The notes: generated from the letters alone by a model not told the origin. Counted from the stretch's first letter, positions 20,601 to 29,360 are shown. The stretch: 64,000 nucleotides of DNA from Nostoc sp. CHAB 5834 (GCA_020829485.1 JAIVFU010000017.1:42686-106685); one strand, 5' to 3'. Translations and numbers: made by a program.

Positions 20601-21269
20601 CAGGTAGATTTAGAAGAATTGCAAAAAGAATTGCGATCGCTTACCAAACGCTTACAGGCAATGGAACCTGTTAATATGCTGGCGTTGGAAGAATACGAAC
20701 GCACTCAAAACCGTCTCCAAGAACTGACGCAAAAATTAGAGACACTAGAAGGGGAACGCACCGAACTACTTTTGCGGATTGAAAACTTTACCACATTGCG
20801 GCAACTTGCCTTTAAAGAAGCTTTTGATGCTGTTAACGAAAACTTTCAATCAATTTTTGCCATTCTTTCAGACGGTGACGGCTTCTTGCAACTTGAAAAT
20901 CCCGAAGATCCTTTTAGCAGTGGGCTAAATTTAGTTGCACATCCCAAAGGGAAACCAGTACAGCGCCTAGCTTCCATGTCTGGGGGAGAAAAATCACTCA
21001 CAGCCTTGAGCTTCATCTTTGCCCTGCAACGCTACCGCCCATCGCCATTTTACGCCTTTGACGAAGTAGATATGTTCCTAGATGGGGCAAACGTAGAGCG
21101 ATTAGCTAGAATGATTAAACAACAGTCACAACAAGCGCAATTTATAGTTGTGAGTTTGCGTCGTCCGATGATAGAATCAGCCGAACGCACAATTGGCGTT
21201 ACTCAAGCGCGAGGAGCTTACACTCAAGTTTTGGGGATTAAGTTACAATCATCCAATACATCTGCTTGA
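17643..21269 (+). CDS. smc: Chromosome segregation ATPase SMC
   Basis: The 1208-residue SMC protein compacts and organises the chromosome as a dimer with kleisin partners. Walker A GPNGSGKS is at 32-39. Coiled coil 1 runs about 165-510. The hinge (about 520-690) contains GLCGLVVQLGKV and the glycine motif SGAMTGGSNSN. Coiled coil 2 follows to about 1040. The ABC signature MSGGEKSLTALSF (near 1112) and Walker B FYAFDEVDMFLD (near 1136) close the head. Three dispersed repeats lie in frame: at residues about 93-124 in the N-terminal head and at about 380-387 and 889-896 in the coils. The ATG at 17643 begins the family-typical MVHIKRVELTNFKSFG. A PRC-barrel gene follows on the same strand. Confidence 0.97.
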   Translation: MVHIKRVELTNFKSFGGTTSVPLLPGCTVISGPNGSGKSNILDALLFCLGLSSSKGMRADRLPDLVNNTQTSKGRASIEASVTVTFDLSGENSPKAAKAQSEKGTEEDQENSHSPLPTAHSPTEWSVTRRLRVTHQGSYTSNYYINGVPCTLTELHEELSNLRVYPEGYNVVLQGDVTSIISMNARERREIIDELAGVAAFDRKIIQAKSTLDEVKEKEDSCRIIETELTAQRDRLSQDRAKAEKYQKLRTEFLAKQSWEAVLSWRSLQAQQEKLVHEIQTGDRNSTELTTQLTNLNSQIVQKTAELEQLNAHVKALGEDELLAVQSTLATQEAERKQLQRQLTELQTTSQETAKRLTQTQQEIQKHRLSLEEIAETQIVEMRFIASSQHQRNEAHQSLETSREAAAEIASASEAWVQQQTAFNRQIETLLQTLEPQRTEKAQLTERNNQLQQLISEQTQLIERDEPLLAQKQTECNQIETEFNASSEPIQNLAQNLSATEQELQIQQETQKRLLFEQREKQRQLDKIEAQAQAQQEVQGTQASKVILQSGMPGLCGLVVQLGKVEPRHQLALEMAAGGRLGHIVVEDDSIAAAGIELLKQKRAGRATFLPLNKIHAPKFTQDATLRFANGYVNYAVNLVDCDRRYKDVFSYVFGNTVVFANLESARKNLGLYRIVTLDGELLETSGAMTGGSNSNRSALRFGNAEAAESDEAIALKSRLLDIERVLERCTEAIATLSARTKKLTQELTEARQTRREQQLQLEQLQKDIKNLTMQLEGTRSQLAQNSEKLAIAQSRLEILDRELPGQENQLQQLRHALAELEASQTPSEWQQIQATIKIQEQQLQQRETALREAEQRLKNLENQQQRLQEKIQEAETRITEYETQQTSCRDAIHRVLSQTTTIDNQITQTRLSLNQMEQNLGEEKQKRDATEQEVRSHLLRQQQLQWEIQKLQETQEKRREELIALQSQLRDVGAELPNPLPEVPDQVDLEELQKELRSLTKRLQAMEPVNMLALEEYERTQNRLQELTQKLETLEGERTELLLRIENFTTLRQLAFKEAFDAVNENFQSIFAILSDGDGFLQLENPEDPFSSGLNLVAHPKGKPVQRLASMSGGEKSLTALSFIFALQRYRPSPFYAFDEVDMFLDGANVERLARMIKQQSQQAQFIVVSLRRPMIESAERTIGVTQARGAYTQVLGIKLQSSNTSA
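17919..18013 (+). repeat. Dispersed repeats in frame within the smc head
   Basis: CCCAAAGCCGCAAAGGCGC, a Nostoc CGCAAAG-type repeat, is followed by CCCACTCCCCACTCCCCACT. Together they encode the low-complexity stretch between DLSG and EWSVTRRLRV, about residues 91-124. The second unit is the same GGGGAGT-type repeat as at 8902, in the opposite orientation. Confidence 0.75.
18780..18804 (+). repeat. Palindromic repeat in frame in smc coil 1
   Basis: The sequence GTAGAGATGCGATTCATCGC and its flank is an imperfect palindrome translated as VEMRFIAS. It matches 20307-20331 at all but one base. Confidence 0.75.
20307..20331 (+). repeat. Palindromic repeat in frame in smc coil 2
   Basis: The sequence GTAGAGACGCGATTCATCGC and its flank is translated as CRDAIHRVL. 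It is the second copy of the 18780 element, read in a different frame. Confidence 0.75.
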
Positions 21270-21307
21270 GTTTTTGTTAATAATAGTGTATAGATAAACC
21301 ACGTAAT

Positions 21308-21416
21308 GTGCGACTTTCTCCCAAACCTAACCCCCAACACTTTCCCTAAAAGGATTGGGGAGCAAAAATCAAAGCCTCTCTCCCTGTGGGGGAGAGGTTT
21401 GGAGAGGGGTTCTAAG
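21308..21416. repeat. Nostoc-type dispersed repeat, uninterrupted copy
   Basis: It lies between smc and the PRC-barrel gene. It contains CCTAACCCCCAACACTTTCC and a CTCTCTCCCTGTGGGGGAGA hairpin. It is the intact relative of the split copy at 1367-1758. Confidence 0.7.
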
Positions 21417-21468
21417 AATAAGTTGCATATCGCGTTAAACCGGATTCGAGATCAGGACTCGGTATAGA

Positions 21469-22464
21469 ATGACCTCCGAACAGATAATTAGGCGTTCCGA
21501 CATATTAAATACCCAGGTGATTACCCGCGACAACGGCAAGCGGCTAGGCATCATCAGTCAAGTCTGGGTTGATATAGATCAACGAGAGGTTGTGGCTCTT
21601 GGTTTGCGAGACAGCCTGATCTCCATTTCGGGCATACCGCGCTATATGTACCTCAACAACATCAGCCAGATTGGTGATGTCATCCTGGTTGATAACGAAG
21701 ATGTTATAGAAGATATCGAAGTTGAATCTCTCAGTAATCTGATTAACTGGGAAGTAATTACAGAAACAGGCGAAGTATTAGGCAAAGTTCGGGGCTTCAA
21801 GTTCAACGGCGAAACTGGGAAGCTTAACTCCATAGTTATTGCTTCTTTAGGATTGCCCCAAATTCCCGATCAATTTCTGAGTACTTACGAGTTCTCAGTG
21901 GATGAAATTGTCAGCACTGGCCCCAATCGGTTGATTGTGTTTGAGGGAGCCGAAGAACGGGTAAATCAGTTGACAGTTGGTTTACTAGAGCGTCTGGGTA
22001 TCGGCAAACCACCGTGGGAGCGCGATGCAGAAGAAGAATACGGCTATACTCCACCGCGCCAAGTTGCCCCAGCCAATCAACTGCCTAGTGGAGTGCCATT
22101 GCAACCACCCAGGCAAAAAGTTCGCGCCCCCGAACCCGTAGCGCGGGAAGAAGAATGGACAGAAGACTATGTAGAAGATGAAAGGCCACAGCGTCAGGTA
22201 ATGAAGGCGCGGCAGTATGAATCTATTCAATACGAAGAGGATGAGGAAGAAGATAACTGGAGCGAGGCAACAGGCAGCGATAGGTATCAACAACCGCAGC
22301 CGCTAAAGTATGAAGCCCAGCCTTATAGCAAGCCTTATGTTGACGAATACGATGATTATGACGACGTAGACGGCGATGCTTGGGAAGATGCGCCGAAGCC
22401 TGTGAATATTCCCAAGAAAGTCAAGGAAAGGCAGCCAGAATACGAAGAAGAAGGCGGATATTAA
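21469..22464 (+). CDS. PRC-barrel domain protein
   Basis: This 331-residue protein contains two PRC-barrel domains. The first spans about 5-80 (IIRRSDILNTQVITRDNGKR, LGIISQVWVDIDQREVVAL). The second spans about 85-165 (LINWEVITETGEVLGKVRGF, GKLNSIVIASLGLPQIP). The C-terminal half (about 185-331) is a disordered, acidic, Pro- and Tyr-rich tail with EEEYGY and YDDYDDVD runs. PRC barrels mediate protein or RNA contacts in RimM, photosynthetic reaction centres and some archaeal division proteins. It lies about 200 bp downstream of smc on the same strand, so a role linked to SMC is possible but inferred. Start ATG 21469 is the only fitting one. Confidence 0.9.
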   Translation: MTSEQIIRRSDILNTQVITRDNGKRLGIISQVWVDIDQREVVALGLRDSLISISGIPRYMYLNNISQIGDVILVDNEDVIEDIEVESLSNLINWEVITETGEVLGKVRGFKFNGETGKLNSIVIASLGLPQIPDQFLSTYEFSVDEIVSTGPNRLIVFEGAEERVNQLTVGLLERLGIGKPPWERDAEEEYGYTPPRQVAPANQLPSGVPLQPPRQKVRAPEPVAREEEWTEDYVEDERPQRQVMKARQYESIQYEEDEEEDNWSEATGSDRYQQPQPLKYEAQPYSKPYVDEYDDYDDVDGDAWEDAPKPVNIPKKVKERQPEYEEEGGY

Positions 22465-22534
22465 CTAATTCGTAATTCCTACGCTCGTTCGCGCAGCGTG
22501 CCGTAGGCAAGACTCGCTAACGTAATTCGTAATT
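22465..22534. repeat. Small dispersed repeat
   Basis: Direct repeat of TAATTCGTAATT at both ends flanks CTACGCTCGTTCGCGCAGCG and GCCGTAGGCAAGACTCGCTA. It is noncoding and follows directly after the PRC-barrel stop codon. Confidence 0.6.
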
Positions 22535-22686
22535 AAAGAAGATTAATTTAGCTCTTTCCTTAGAAGTAAGGAGGGGGCTAATTTTTTAGAACGCACTAGC
22601 GACAGCAAGTCGCACAGAATTATTTACACACAATTTTTGGTCTGGACAAGGGTTTGATTCCAATACTGCGTAGGTTTTGAATATTC

Positions 22687-22761
22687 GTAGGTTGGGTTGA
22701 GGTTTTGCGTTACCCAACAAACCCAGGAAAATGTTGGGTTTCGTTCCTCAACCCAACCTAC
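22687..22761. repeat. Inverted repeat element between convergent genes
   Basis: GTAGGTTGGGTTGAGG at the left is the exact reverse complement of CCTCAACCCAACCTAC at the right, with ACCCAACA/TGTTGGGT inside. The element sits 24 bp from the stop of the GGDEF-EAL gene and may act as a bidirectional terminator. Confidence 0.75.
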
Positions 22762-22784
22762 ACATTTCTATTTTTTATGGCCCA

Positions 22785-24749
22785 TCACCACTTAGGATTT
22801 GTCATAACTAATGCTGTTGCCTGAGAGCTATCTAATGGATGGGAGAAAAAATATCCCTGTCCATATTCACACTTCAACTTTCTCAAAAGTGCTAGTTGCT
22901 CTTCTGTCTCTACCCCTTCGGCAGTCACATCCACACCTAATTTGTGTGCCAATGTAATAATTGTCTGAACAATATCTAAATTTCCATCGTCAAAAATGCT
23001 CCCGCTAACAAAAGAGCGGTCTATCTTCAACTGATTAATTGGAAAGTGGTGGAGACGACCTAATGAGGAATAGCCCGTACCGAAGTCATCAATTGCTAAC
23101 TTAATTCCTAAATTCCTCAGTTGCTTTAGTCTGATGATGGCTTTATCATGATTTTCCATAATTACGCCTTCTGTAATCTCCAGCGTCAAATTCGATGCGG
23201 GGAGTCCAGTGTCTTGTAGAACTTTATTGATGTGCGGCAGCAAGTTTTCTTCACTGAACCTAGTAGTACAAAGATTGACACTAATGATCAAGGAACACTT
23301 ACCCAGATCCCCAAAGCTAGAGGAGAATTGCTCTTGCCACTGCTGTATTTGACTACATGCCTCATGCAAGAGCCACTGCTCAATAAGGACAATTAGCCCT
23401 GTTTCTTGGGCAGTTGATATGAAATACTCTGGTAAAACAATCCCGTATTTTGGATGTAGCCAGCGCACAAGCGCTTCAAAACCAGTTATCCTGCCGCGAC
23501 TGAGTGACACTATCGGTTGATAATAAACCCGAAACTCTTGAAGCTCAACGGCTCGGTGCAGGTCGTTAACCAACTTCAAGTGTGCCATTGCTTGAAGATG
23601 CATATCAGTGTTAAAAATCTCATAGCACGCTCTACCTTGTGCTTTAGCTCGGTACATCGCAATATCGGCATCACGCAAGTAATCTTCTGGTTTACAACCT
23701 GTTATGCTTAGAGCAATGCCAATACTCGCTGTAGTAGACACTTTGTGCCCGTCTAGAACTACAGTTCGTGCCAGATTTTTTTGTATTCGCTCAACAACCC
23801 CTACGACTTCTAATACATCTCTAATTCCCACCAGCAAGATGATAAACTCGTCTCCTCCCAGCCGTGCAGCTATATCTGTAGAGCGCAAGCATTCTTGAAG
23901 CCTTTGAGCAACCGTAAACAGTAATTGATCTCCAAATGTGTGTCCCAGGCTGTCATTGATTACCTTGAAGCGATCTAGGTCTAGAAACAAGACAGCAAAT
24001 AGGTAGTCTGAATGCCGTTTGGAATAATTGACCGCATCTTCTAAGCGGTTCATCAATAAAGCGCGGTTTGGGAGTCCCGTTAGTACATCATGAAACGCAA
24101 GGTGCATCAGTTGTGACTTGGCTCGTTTATGCTCTGTAACTTCACTCAGCAATTGCTGATTTGCTTTTGCCAGTTCCACTGTGCGTTTTGCCACTTGTTC
24201 TTGTGCTTGTTTAGCTTCGCTGATATTACGCAGCGACCAACGCCAGCCTACCAACTTTTCTTGTGAGTCATACACTGGAGAGGCCCTGATACTAGCAGGA
24301 AAGGGTGTACCCAAGCGTGGCTTTAGGTCAATTACGCAATCCTGTATCTGCTGCGAATTATTTATCAGGGAGCTAAATATCTGACGGTCTTGTTGAGCAA
24401 TAAATAAAATTAATGGTTTACCTACGAGATATTTTTGGCGCACAGAGAGCATAGTTGCTGCTGCATGGTTAGCCTCTAGAATTTTCCCTACGGTATTAGT
24501 TACCAAGTAACCATCCGGCGCAAAATCGAATAATTCTTGGTAACGCTGGCGTTCTGTCTCAGCTGCGGCTTTTGTTACCTCTAACTCCTCTGAGACAGCC
24601 AATAGTTCTTCCACTGCAATTTGAAGTTGATCGAAAGCCGCTATCACTAGTTTTTGTTGTGAGTTCGGTTGAGTCGCAGTGCGCTGCCATATTCTCCGTA
24701 CCCGCGATCGCAATTCTGCTATCTGTTGGCTAAACTCATCTACATCCAT
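22785..24749 (-). CDS. PAS-GGDEF-EAL protein (cyclic-di-GMP synthesis/breakdown)
   Basis: The start ATG 24749 (MDVDEFSQQIAELRSRVRRI) follows GAGG at a good distance. The 654-residue protein has an N-terminal coiled coil (about 1-65), a PAS domain (about 66-185) and a second short coiled coil. The GGDEF domain (about 210-375) has the intact active motif LGGDEFIIL. The EAL domain (about 390-640) has GFEALVRW, NLTLEITEG, IDDFGTGYSSL and DVTAEGVET, so both enzymatic halves look active on sequence. No membrane segment is present, so it is cytosolic. The PAS ligand is unknown. A 47-bp tandem duplication lies upstream, in the promoter region. Confidence 0.95.
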   Translation of the reverse strand: MDVDEFSQQIAELRSRVRRIWQRTATQPNSQQKLVIAAFDQLQIAVEELLAVSEELEVTKAAAETERQRYQELFDFAPDGYLVTNTVGKILEANHAAATMLSVRQKYLVGKPLILFIAQQDRQIFSSLINNSQQIQDCVIDLKPRLGTPFPASIRASPVYDSQEKLVGWRWSLRNISEAKQAQEQVAKRTVELAKANQQLLSEVTEHKRAKSQLMHLAFHDVLTGLPNRALLMNRLEDAVNYSKRHSDYLFAVLFLDLDRFKVINDSLGHTFGDQLLFTVAQRLQECLRSTDIAARLGGDEFIILLVGIRDVLEVVGVVERIQKNLARTVVLDGHKVSTTASIGIALSITGCKPEDYLRDADIAMYRAKAQGRACYEIFNTDMHLQAMAHLKLVNDLHRAVELQEFRVYYQPIVSLSRGRITGFEALVRWLHPKYGIVLPEYFISTAQETGLIVLIEQWLLHEACSQIQQWQEQFSSSFGDLGKCSLIISVNLCTTRFSEENLLPHINKVLQDTGLPASNLTLEITEGVIMENHDKAIIRLKQLRNLGIKLAIDDFGTGYSSLGRLHHFPINQLKIDRSFVSGSIFDDGNLDIVQTIITLAHKLGVDVTAEGVETEEQLALLRKLKCEYGQGYFFSHPLDSSQATALVMTNPKW

Positions 24750-24816
24750 ATTCCTCAAGCTGCAAAACTATGAAGCGTTGGTGTAATTAATGGTCAAATC
24801 TAAATATCAGTATTAA

Positions 24817-24910
24817 TAAGTAGTAAAAAACTGGCATCTATAGCAGGGTATACTTCTATTACTTAAGTAGTAAAAAACTGGCATCTATAGCAGGGTATAC
24901 TTTTATTACT
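24817..24910. repeat. 47-bp tandem duplication upstream of the GGDEF-EAL gene
   Basis: Two copies start at 24817 and 24864 and differ by one base (CTTCTATT versus CTTTTATT). Each contains GGCATCTATAGCAGGGTATA. The duplication begins 68 bp upstream of the start codon. Confidence 0.85.
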
Positions 24911-24931
24911 TACGCACTGAAATTTTAAAGA

Positions 24932-25064
24932 TAAGCTGATATGCGTCTAAATTATATAAACATTCTTTATAATCGTTGACGGTTGACGGTTGACGGTTAT
25001 CGATCATCAGTCAACGGTCAACATTCATCAGGTAAATGTACAATGTTATTTGCGTAACAGCTTA
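24932..25064. mobile_element. Dispersed element bounded by TAAGCTG/CAGCTTA, copy 1
   Basis: It starts TAAGCTGATATGCGTCTAAA and ends TGTTATTTGCGTAACAGCTT followed by A. The interior has TTGACGGTTGACGG short tandem repeats. Copies with the same ends lie at 29361-29485 and, inverted, at 40106-40238. It is noncoding and MITE-like. Confidence 0.75.
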
Positions 25065-25168
25065 CCTGTATAGTTTAACCCTGTTTTGTCAAATTACTTA
25101 ACTATTTAGAAACTCACCAAAAACTGCTAGCGTCAAACAAAGGAAAATATCGTTGTGGACTTTCGAGC

Positions 25169-26893
25169 TTGAAAACCCGTTCTAATTACTGGCAACTGCT
25201 GCCTTATATCCGACTCCAGTGGCGAACCATCACCAAGGGATTTATTGGTATCTTGGGATATGTGCTGGCAACATTAGTGTTGATAAATATTGCCGGTAAA
25301 TTGGCAACTCCTTTTGCCCAAGGTAATGTAGTAGCGATCGCTCAAATAACTGGTAGTTGTGCCTTAGTATTTCTTGTTCGAGGATTGTTTCAGTCTATAC
25401 AAGATATGTACATGGCAAAAGCTGCTTTGAGAGTTGCTTTTCATCTCCGCCAGCAAGTCTACGCCCATCTTCAAAAGCTAAATCTCAGCTATTTTGAAAC
25501 TGCAAAAGCAGGTGATTTATCTTACCGCCTCACAGAAGATGTTGACCGCGTTGGCGAAGTGGTAAATAAAGTATTTCACGACTTTATCCCCTGCATTTTG
25601 CAGTTGCTAGCAATTCCGATTTACATGATTTACCTGAATTGGCAACTGACATTAGCAACAGTGATAGTTGCACCGTTGATGGGTATTTTAGTTGGCTGGT
25701 TTGGTGAACGGTTACGTAAGTATTCCTTAAAAAGTCAAAATCGCGTGTCGGGTTTATCAGCCATCCTCGCGGAAGTTTTCAACGGTATTCGTTTGGTACA
25801 GGCTTTTGCTGCCGAAAATTACGAAATCGCCCGCTTTGGTCATGAAGCAGAACACAGTCTCAAAGCAAAATACTCAGCCGAACGCCTGAAAGCGATTCAG
25901 ATTCCCATCATCGGATTTCTGGAAGCCTTAAGTGCATTATCGTTACTGATTGTGGGAGCGTGGCAAATTTCCCAAGGTAACTTAACAGTGGCGAATTTTT
26001 TCAGTTATCTGGCGGCAGCGGCGCTGTTAATTGATCCCATTGGTCATACTACTAACAACTACAACGAATTTAAGCAGGGTGAAGCATCTGTTGACCGCGT
26101 TTTTGAATTGATGACAATTCAGCCGACGGTGATCGAAAAGGTAAATGCGATCGCTCTCCCCCCAGTCAAAGGCAAAATAGAATATCGTCATATTTCCTTC
26201 GCCTATAAACCAGGTAAACCTGTATTAAAAGATATCAGTTTATTGGTATTGCCAGGTGAAGCGATCGCTCTTGTGGGTGCTTCTGGTGCTGGTAAAACCA
26301 CATTTGTGAATCTTCTTCCCCGTTTTTACGATCCTGAAGTTGGTCAAATCTTCATTGACGGTGTTGATATTCGGGATGTGAAGCTGCATAGTCTGCGGCG
26401 ACAAATTGGGATTGTTCCTCAAGAAACCATCATGTTTTCCGGGACAATTGCCCAAAATATCGCTTTTGGACAAGATGTTTTTGACATGGAAGCAGTTATA
26501 GAGGCGGCGAAAATTGCTAATGCTCATCAGTTTATTAGCCAACTGCCAGAAGGTTATCAGACCTGGGTAGGCGAACGTGGGGTAAACTTATCAGGTGGAC
26601 AAAGACAAAGAATTGCGATCGCTCGTGCTGTTCTGCTTAATCCCCAAATCTTGATTCTTGATGAAGCGACATCAGCCTTGGATTCTGAGTCAGAGGCGTT
26701 GGTACAGGAAGCACTGGAAAGACTGATGGAAAAACGGACGGTGTTTATTATTGCTCACCGTTTATCAACAGTTAGAAGGTGCGATCGTATTTTAGTTCTC
26801 GAACAGGGACAAATTGTCGAATCGGGAACCCATGAAGAATTATTAGCCCTAGAGCGTCGCTATGCGCGGTTTTATGCCCAGCAGTTTAAGTAA
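25169..26893 (+). CDS. ABC-type exporter, fused permease and ATPase
   Basis: This 574-residue half-transporter is of the MsbA/MDR type. The first usable start in frame is a TTG at 25169, giving MKTRSNYWQLLPYIRLQWRT; no ATG precedes the first membrane helix. The membrane domain (about 20-305) has six helices and the PKAGDLSYRLTED-like coupling segment. The ATPase domain (about 335-570) has Walker A GASGAGKTT, Q-loop IGIVPQETIMFSGTIAQNI, signature LSGGQRQRIAIARAV, Walker B ILILDEATSALD and the H-loop IAHRLST. It probably acts as a homodimer exporting a lipid, peptide or drug. The substrate cannot be read from sequence. No accessory gene is adjacent. Confidence 0.93.
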   Translation: MKTRSNYWQLLPYIRLQWRTITKGFIGILGYVLATLVLINIAGKLATPFAQGNVVAIAQITGSCALVFLVRGLFQSIQDMYMAKAALRVAFHLRQQVYAHLQKLNLSYFETAKAGDLSYRLTEDVDRVGEVVNKVFHDFIPCILQLLAIPIYMIYLNWQLTLATVIVAPLMGILVGWFGERLRKYSLKSQNRVSGLSAILAEVFNGIRLVQAFAAENYEIARFGHEAEHSLKAKYSAERLKAIQIPIIGFLEALSALSLLIVGAWQISQGNLTVANFFSYLAAAALLIDPIGHTTNNYNEFKQGEASVDRVFELMTIQPTVIEKVNAIALPPVKGKIEYRHISFAYKPGKPVLKDISLLVLPGEAIALVGASGAGKTTFVNLLPRFYDPEVGQIFIDGVDIRDVKLHSLRRQIGIVPQETIMFSGTIAQNIAFGQDVFDMEAVIEAAKIANAHQFISQLPEGYQTWVGERGVNLSGGQRQRIAIARAVLLNPQILILDEATSALDSESEALVQEALERLMEKRTVFIIAHRLSTVRRCDRILVLEQGQIVESGTHEELLALERRYARFYAQQFK

Positions 26894-27297
26894 GTGGGCA
26901 AGAAGAAATCAAACTAAATGAAATGGGTCAAATTAAATATAAAACCTGACCTGCTTCGGGCTTCTCTCTCCTTACTAACAAGAGGGATTGAGACTGAGGA
27001 ATTAGTTATCGTAAGTTCAAGGGTTTAAATCCCCGTACTTCGGCTACGCTCAGTAACCGTCTGAAATGTCTAAAATGTTTGAATTTTGAATGCGTGAATT
27101 TTGAATTGTTAACAGGGTAGTCCAGAATCCATAGTCATAGCACTGCAAGTATGTTCATACTCAAATCCGGCGTTGCTGAATCGAGGTATGAATTTGGATG
27201 TAGAGACGTAAAATTTTACGTCTCTACAAGGATTTTCACCGGAATGCACAATCGTTTTCATACCGCAATCAGCAATGCCTCAAATCCTATTCTGCTT
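26894..27297. other. Intergenic region between ABC exporter and repeat gene
   Basis: No gene is seen. It contains the perfect palindrome at 27199-27228 and a degenerate TTCGGGCTTCTCTCTCC repeat piece near 26955. Confidence 0.5.
27199..27228. repeat. Perfect 30-bp palindrome
   Basis: TGTAGAGACGTAAAA is followed directly by its reverse complement. This is the GTAGAGACG...CGTCTCTAC family of Nostoc repeats, related to the two copies inside smc. It lies about 70 bp beyond the stop of the repeat gene and could act as a terminator for it. Confidence 0.85.
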
Positions 27298-28872
27298 TCA
27301 GATCAAAGTGCTGTAGGAGAAAGAGCTATCTGCAAAGATAAAATTCTCAAAGCCAGTAGTAGACATGGTAATGAGGTTTCCTTTGTTGTTGAACGTGATG
27401 TTGGCAGGCTTAAGAGTATTGTCAGAACTAACACCAGAAATGGTGAGTGAAGAGCGATTGAAATCGCTGCCAGCTCCGCCATCACCTGCTTCGCCGCCAT
27501 TGCCGCCATTGTTGCCAGTACCGTTGCCGATGATCGTGTCTTCTCCGTTCCCTGCATCAAAACTGCTACTGTTGCTGATGCCAGTTCCAGCTCCGCCATC
27601 ACCTGCTTCGCCGCCATTGCCGCCATTGCCGCCATTGCCGTTGCCGATGATCGTGTCTTCTTCGTCCCCTGCATTCAGACTGCCACTGTTGCTGATGCCA
27701 GTTCCAGCTCCGCCATCACCTGCTCCGCCGCCATTGTTGCCATTGCCGCCAGTACCGTTGCCGGTGATCGCGTCTTCTCCGTCCCCTGCATTCAGACTGC
27801 CAGTGTTGCTGATGCCAGTTCCAGCTCCGCCATCACCTGCTTCGCCGCCTTCGCCGCCTTCGCCGCCAGTACCGTTGCCGATGATCGTGTCTTCTGCGTT
27901 CCCTGCATCAAAAGTGCCACTGTTGCTGATGCCAGTTCCAACTCCGCCCAAGCTGCCGCTGCCGCCATTGCCGCCAGTACCGTTGCCGGTGATAGTGTCT
28001 TCTTCGTCCCCTGCATCAAAAGTGCCACTGTTGCTGATGCCAGTTCCAGCTCCGCCCAAGCCGTCCCTGCCGCCTTCGCCGCCAGTACCGTTGCCGATGA
28101 TCGTGTCTTCTTTGTCCCCTGCATTCAGACTGCTACTGTTGCTGATGCCAATTCCAGCTCCGCCCAAACCGTCGCTGCCGCCATTGCCGCCAGTACCGTT
28201 GCCGATGATCGTGTCTTCTTTGTCCCCTGCATTCAGACTGCTACTGTTGCTGATGCCAATTCCAACTCCGCCCAAGCTGCCGTCGCCCACCCCTATGTTG
28301 CCGCCTTGGCCGCCATTGCCGCCAGTACCCTTGCCGATGATCGTGTCTTCTCCGTCCCCTGCATTCAGACTGCCACTGTTGCTGATGCCAATTCCAGCTC
28401 CGCCCAAGCCACCGTCGCCGAAACCTATGTTGCCTCTGTTGCCGCCGTTGCCGCCAGTGCCGGTGCCGGCGATCGCGTCTTCTCCGTCCCCTGCATTCAG
28501 ACTGCCACTGTTGCTGATGCCAATTCCAGCTCCGCCCAAGCCGCCGTCGCCGTCGCCGCTCTCGCCGCCGTCGCCGCCAGTGCCGATGCCAGCGATCGCG
28601 TCTTCTCCGTTCCCTGCATTCAGACTGCCACTGTTGCTGATGCCAGTTCCAACTCCGCCCAAGCCGCCGTCGCCGTTGCCGCTGTTGTCGCTGTTGTCGC
28701 CGTTGCCGCCAGTGCTGGTGCCAGCGATCGCGTCTTATCCTGAGAGTGTACGAATGTAACCTCCAGTTAAAATATCAATACCAATTGCCACGGATACATT
28801 TAACTCTTCCCCAACTAAAGTGTCGGCACCCCCAGTGCCGATGAAATTGGGTGGAACGCTTAGTCTAGGCAT
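27298..28872 (-). pseudogene. Glycine-rich repeat protein, interrupted by one nonsense codon
   Basis: A minus-strand frame of 525 codons starts at ATG 28872 after GAGAGGA (MPRLSVPPNFIGTGGADTLV). It carries ten repeats of 36-45 residues with the core GISNSGSLNAGDGEDTIIGN and GGNGG spacers. It ends in a non-repetitive segment (ITFNNKGNLITMSTTGFENF, ending SYSTLI). A single TAA at 28735-28737 interrupts it, exactly where the repeat pattern predicts GAA (Glu of GED): CTTCTCC elsewhere is CTTATCC here. The GED-I-G pattern and acidic glycine turns suggest an RTX-like or adhesin-like secreted protein. The part after the stop lacks a good start, so it is called a pseudogene. Sequencing error or readthrough remain alternatives. 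Confidence 0.65.
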
Positions 28873-29096
28873 GATCAAAATCCTCTCAATTAGGTTTAGT
28901 ACGGTCGGTTTGCTGATTCAAACGACCAGTTTCTCAAACAAATTCCCGCAATCCTTTCTCCAAATACACATTACAATAAAATAAAATTTATTATTAAGTT
29001 ACAATTATTAGTAGTTCAGATTTTAATACTAACTTGCTTAAAATGTCTAAAAATATATACCTTCAGGTATATTTATTGTTTTTTCCAAGTAGTATC

Positions 29097-29210
29097 TTAT
29101 ACGCTTTCACGCTCTTTTACTGGATATTTTAACGGTCGCCACAGTGCTTCAACACGATTTAAATCTGTGCCACTCATTACAGGGAGCAACTGTTCTTTAG
29201 TAAAAACCAT
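29097..29210 (-). CDS. Short open frame, possibly a gene stub
   Basis: This 37-codon frame starts ATG 29210 six bases after AAAGGA and reads MVFTKEQLLPVMSGTDLNRV, ending in LKYPVKERESV. It is not recognised. It is soluble and has a balanced composition unlike random sequence, but no supporting context is seen. It could be a small protein or the start of a truncated gene. Confidence 0.3.
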   Translation of the reverse strand: MVFTKEQLLPVMSGTDLNRVEALWRPLKYPVKERESV

Positions 29211-29360
29211 TCGCGTTCCTTTTCAAATCTGCGATCGCACCTAAAAGCAATCGCCCACACTAAAATTGAGCAAGCATTTCTCCTCTAAATAAACCTGCTC
29301 TCCAGAATTAACCCTCTTCTAAGAAACAGAAATGTTTCTTAGCAAAGAAACCGAGACTTT

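Noticed and set aside
27365..28759. A 464-codon open frame on the plus strand, rich in Pro, opposite the glycine-rich repeat gene
   Set aside because: The repeat period is a multiple of three, so the opposite strand stays open too. It lacks a start with a ribosome-binding site and its product is only PPLPP-type low complexity. The minus-strand frame has a start, a repeat pattern and a non-repetitive end.
27298..28872. Regular repeats considered as a CRISPR array
   Set aside because: The units are 108-135 bp with coding periodicity and no unique spacers of constant length. They are translated repeats.
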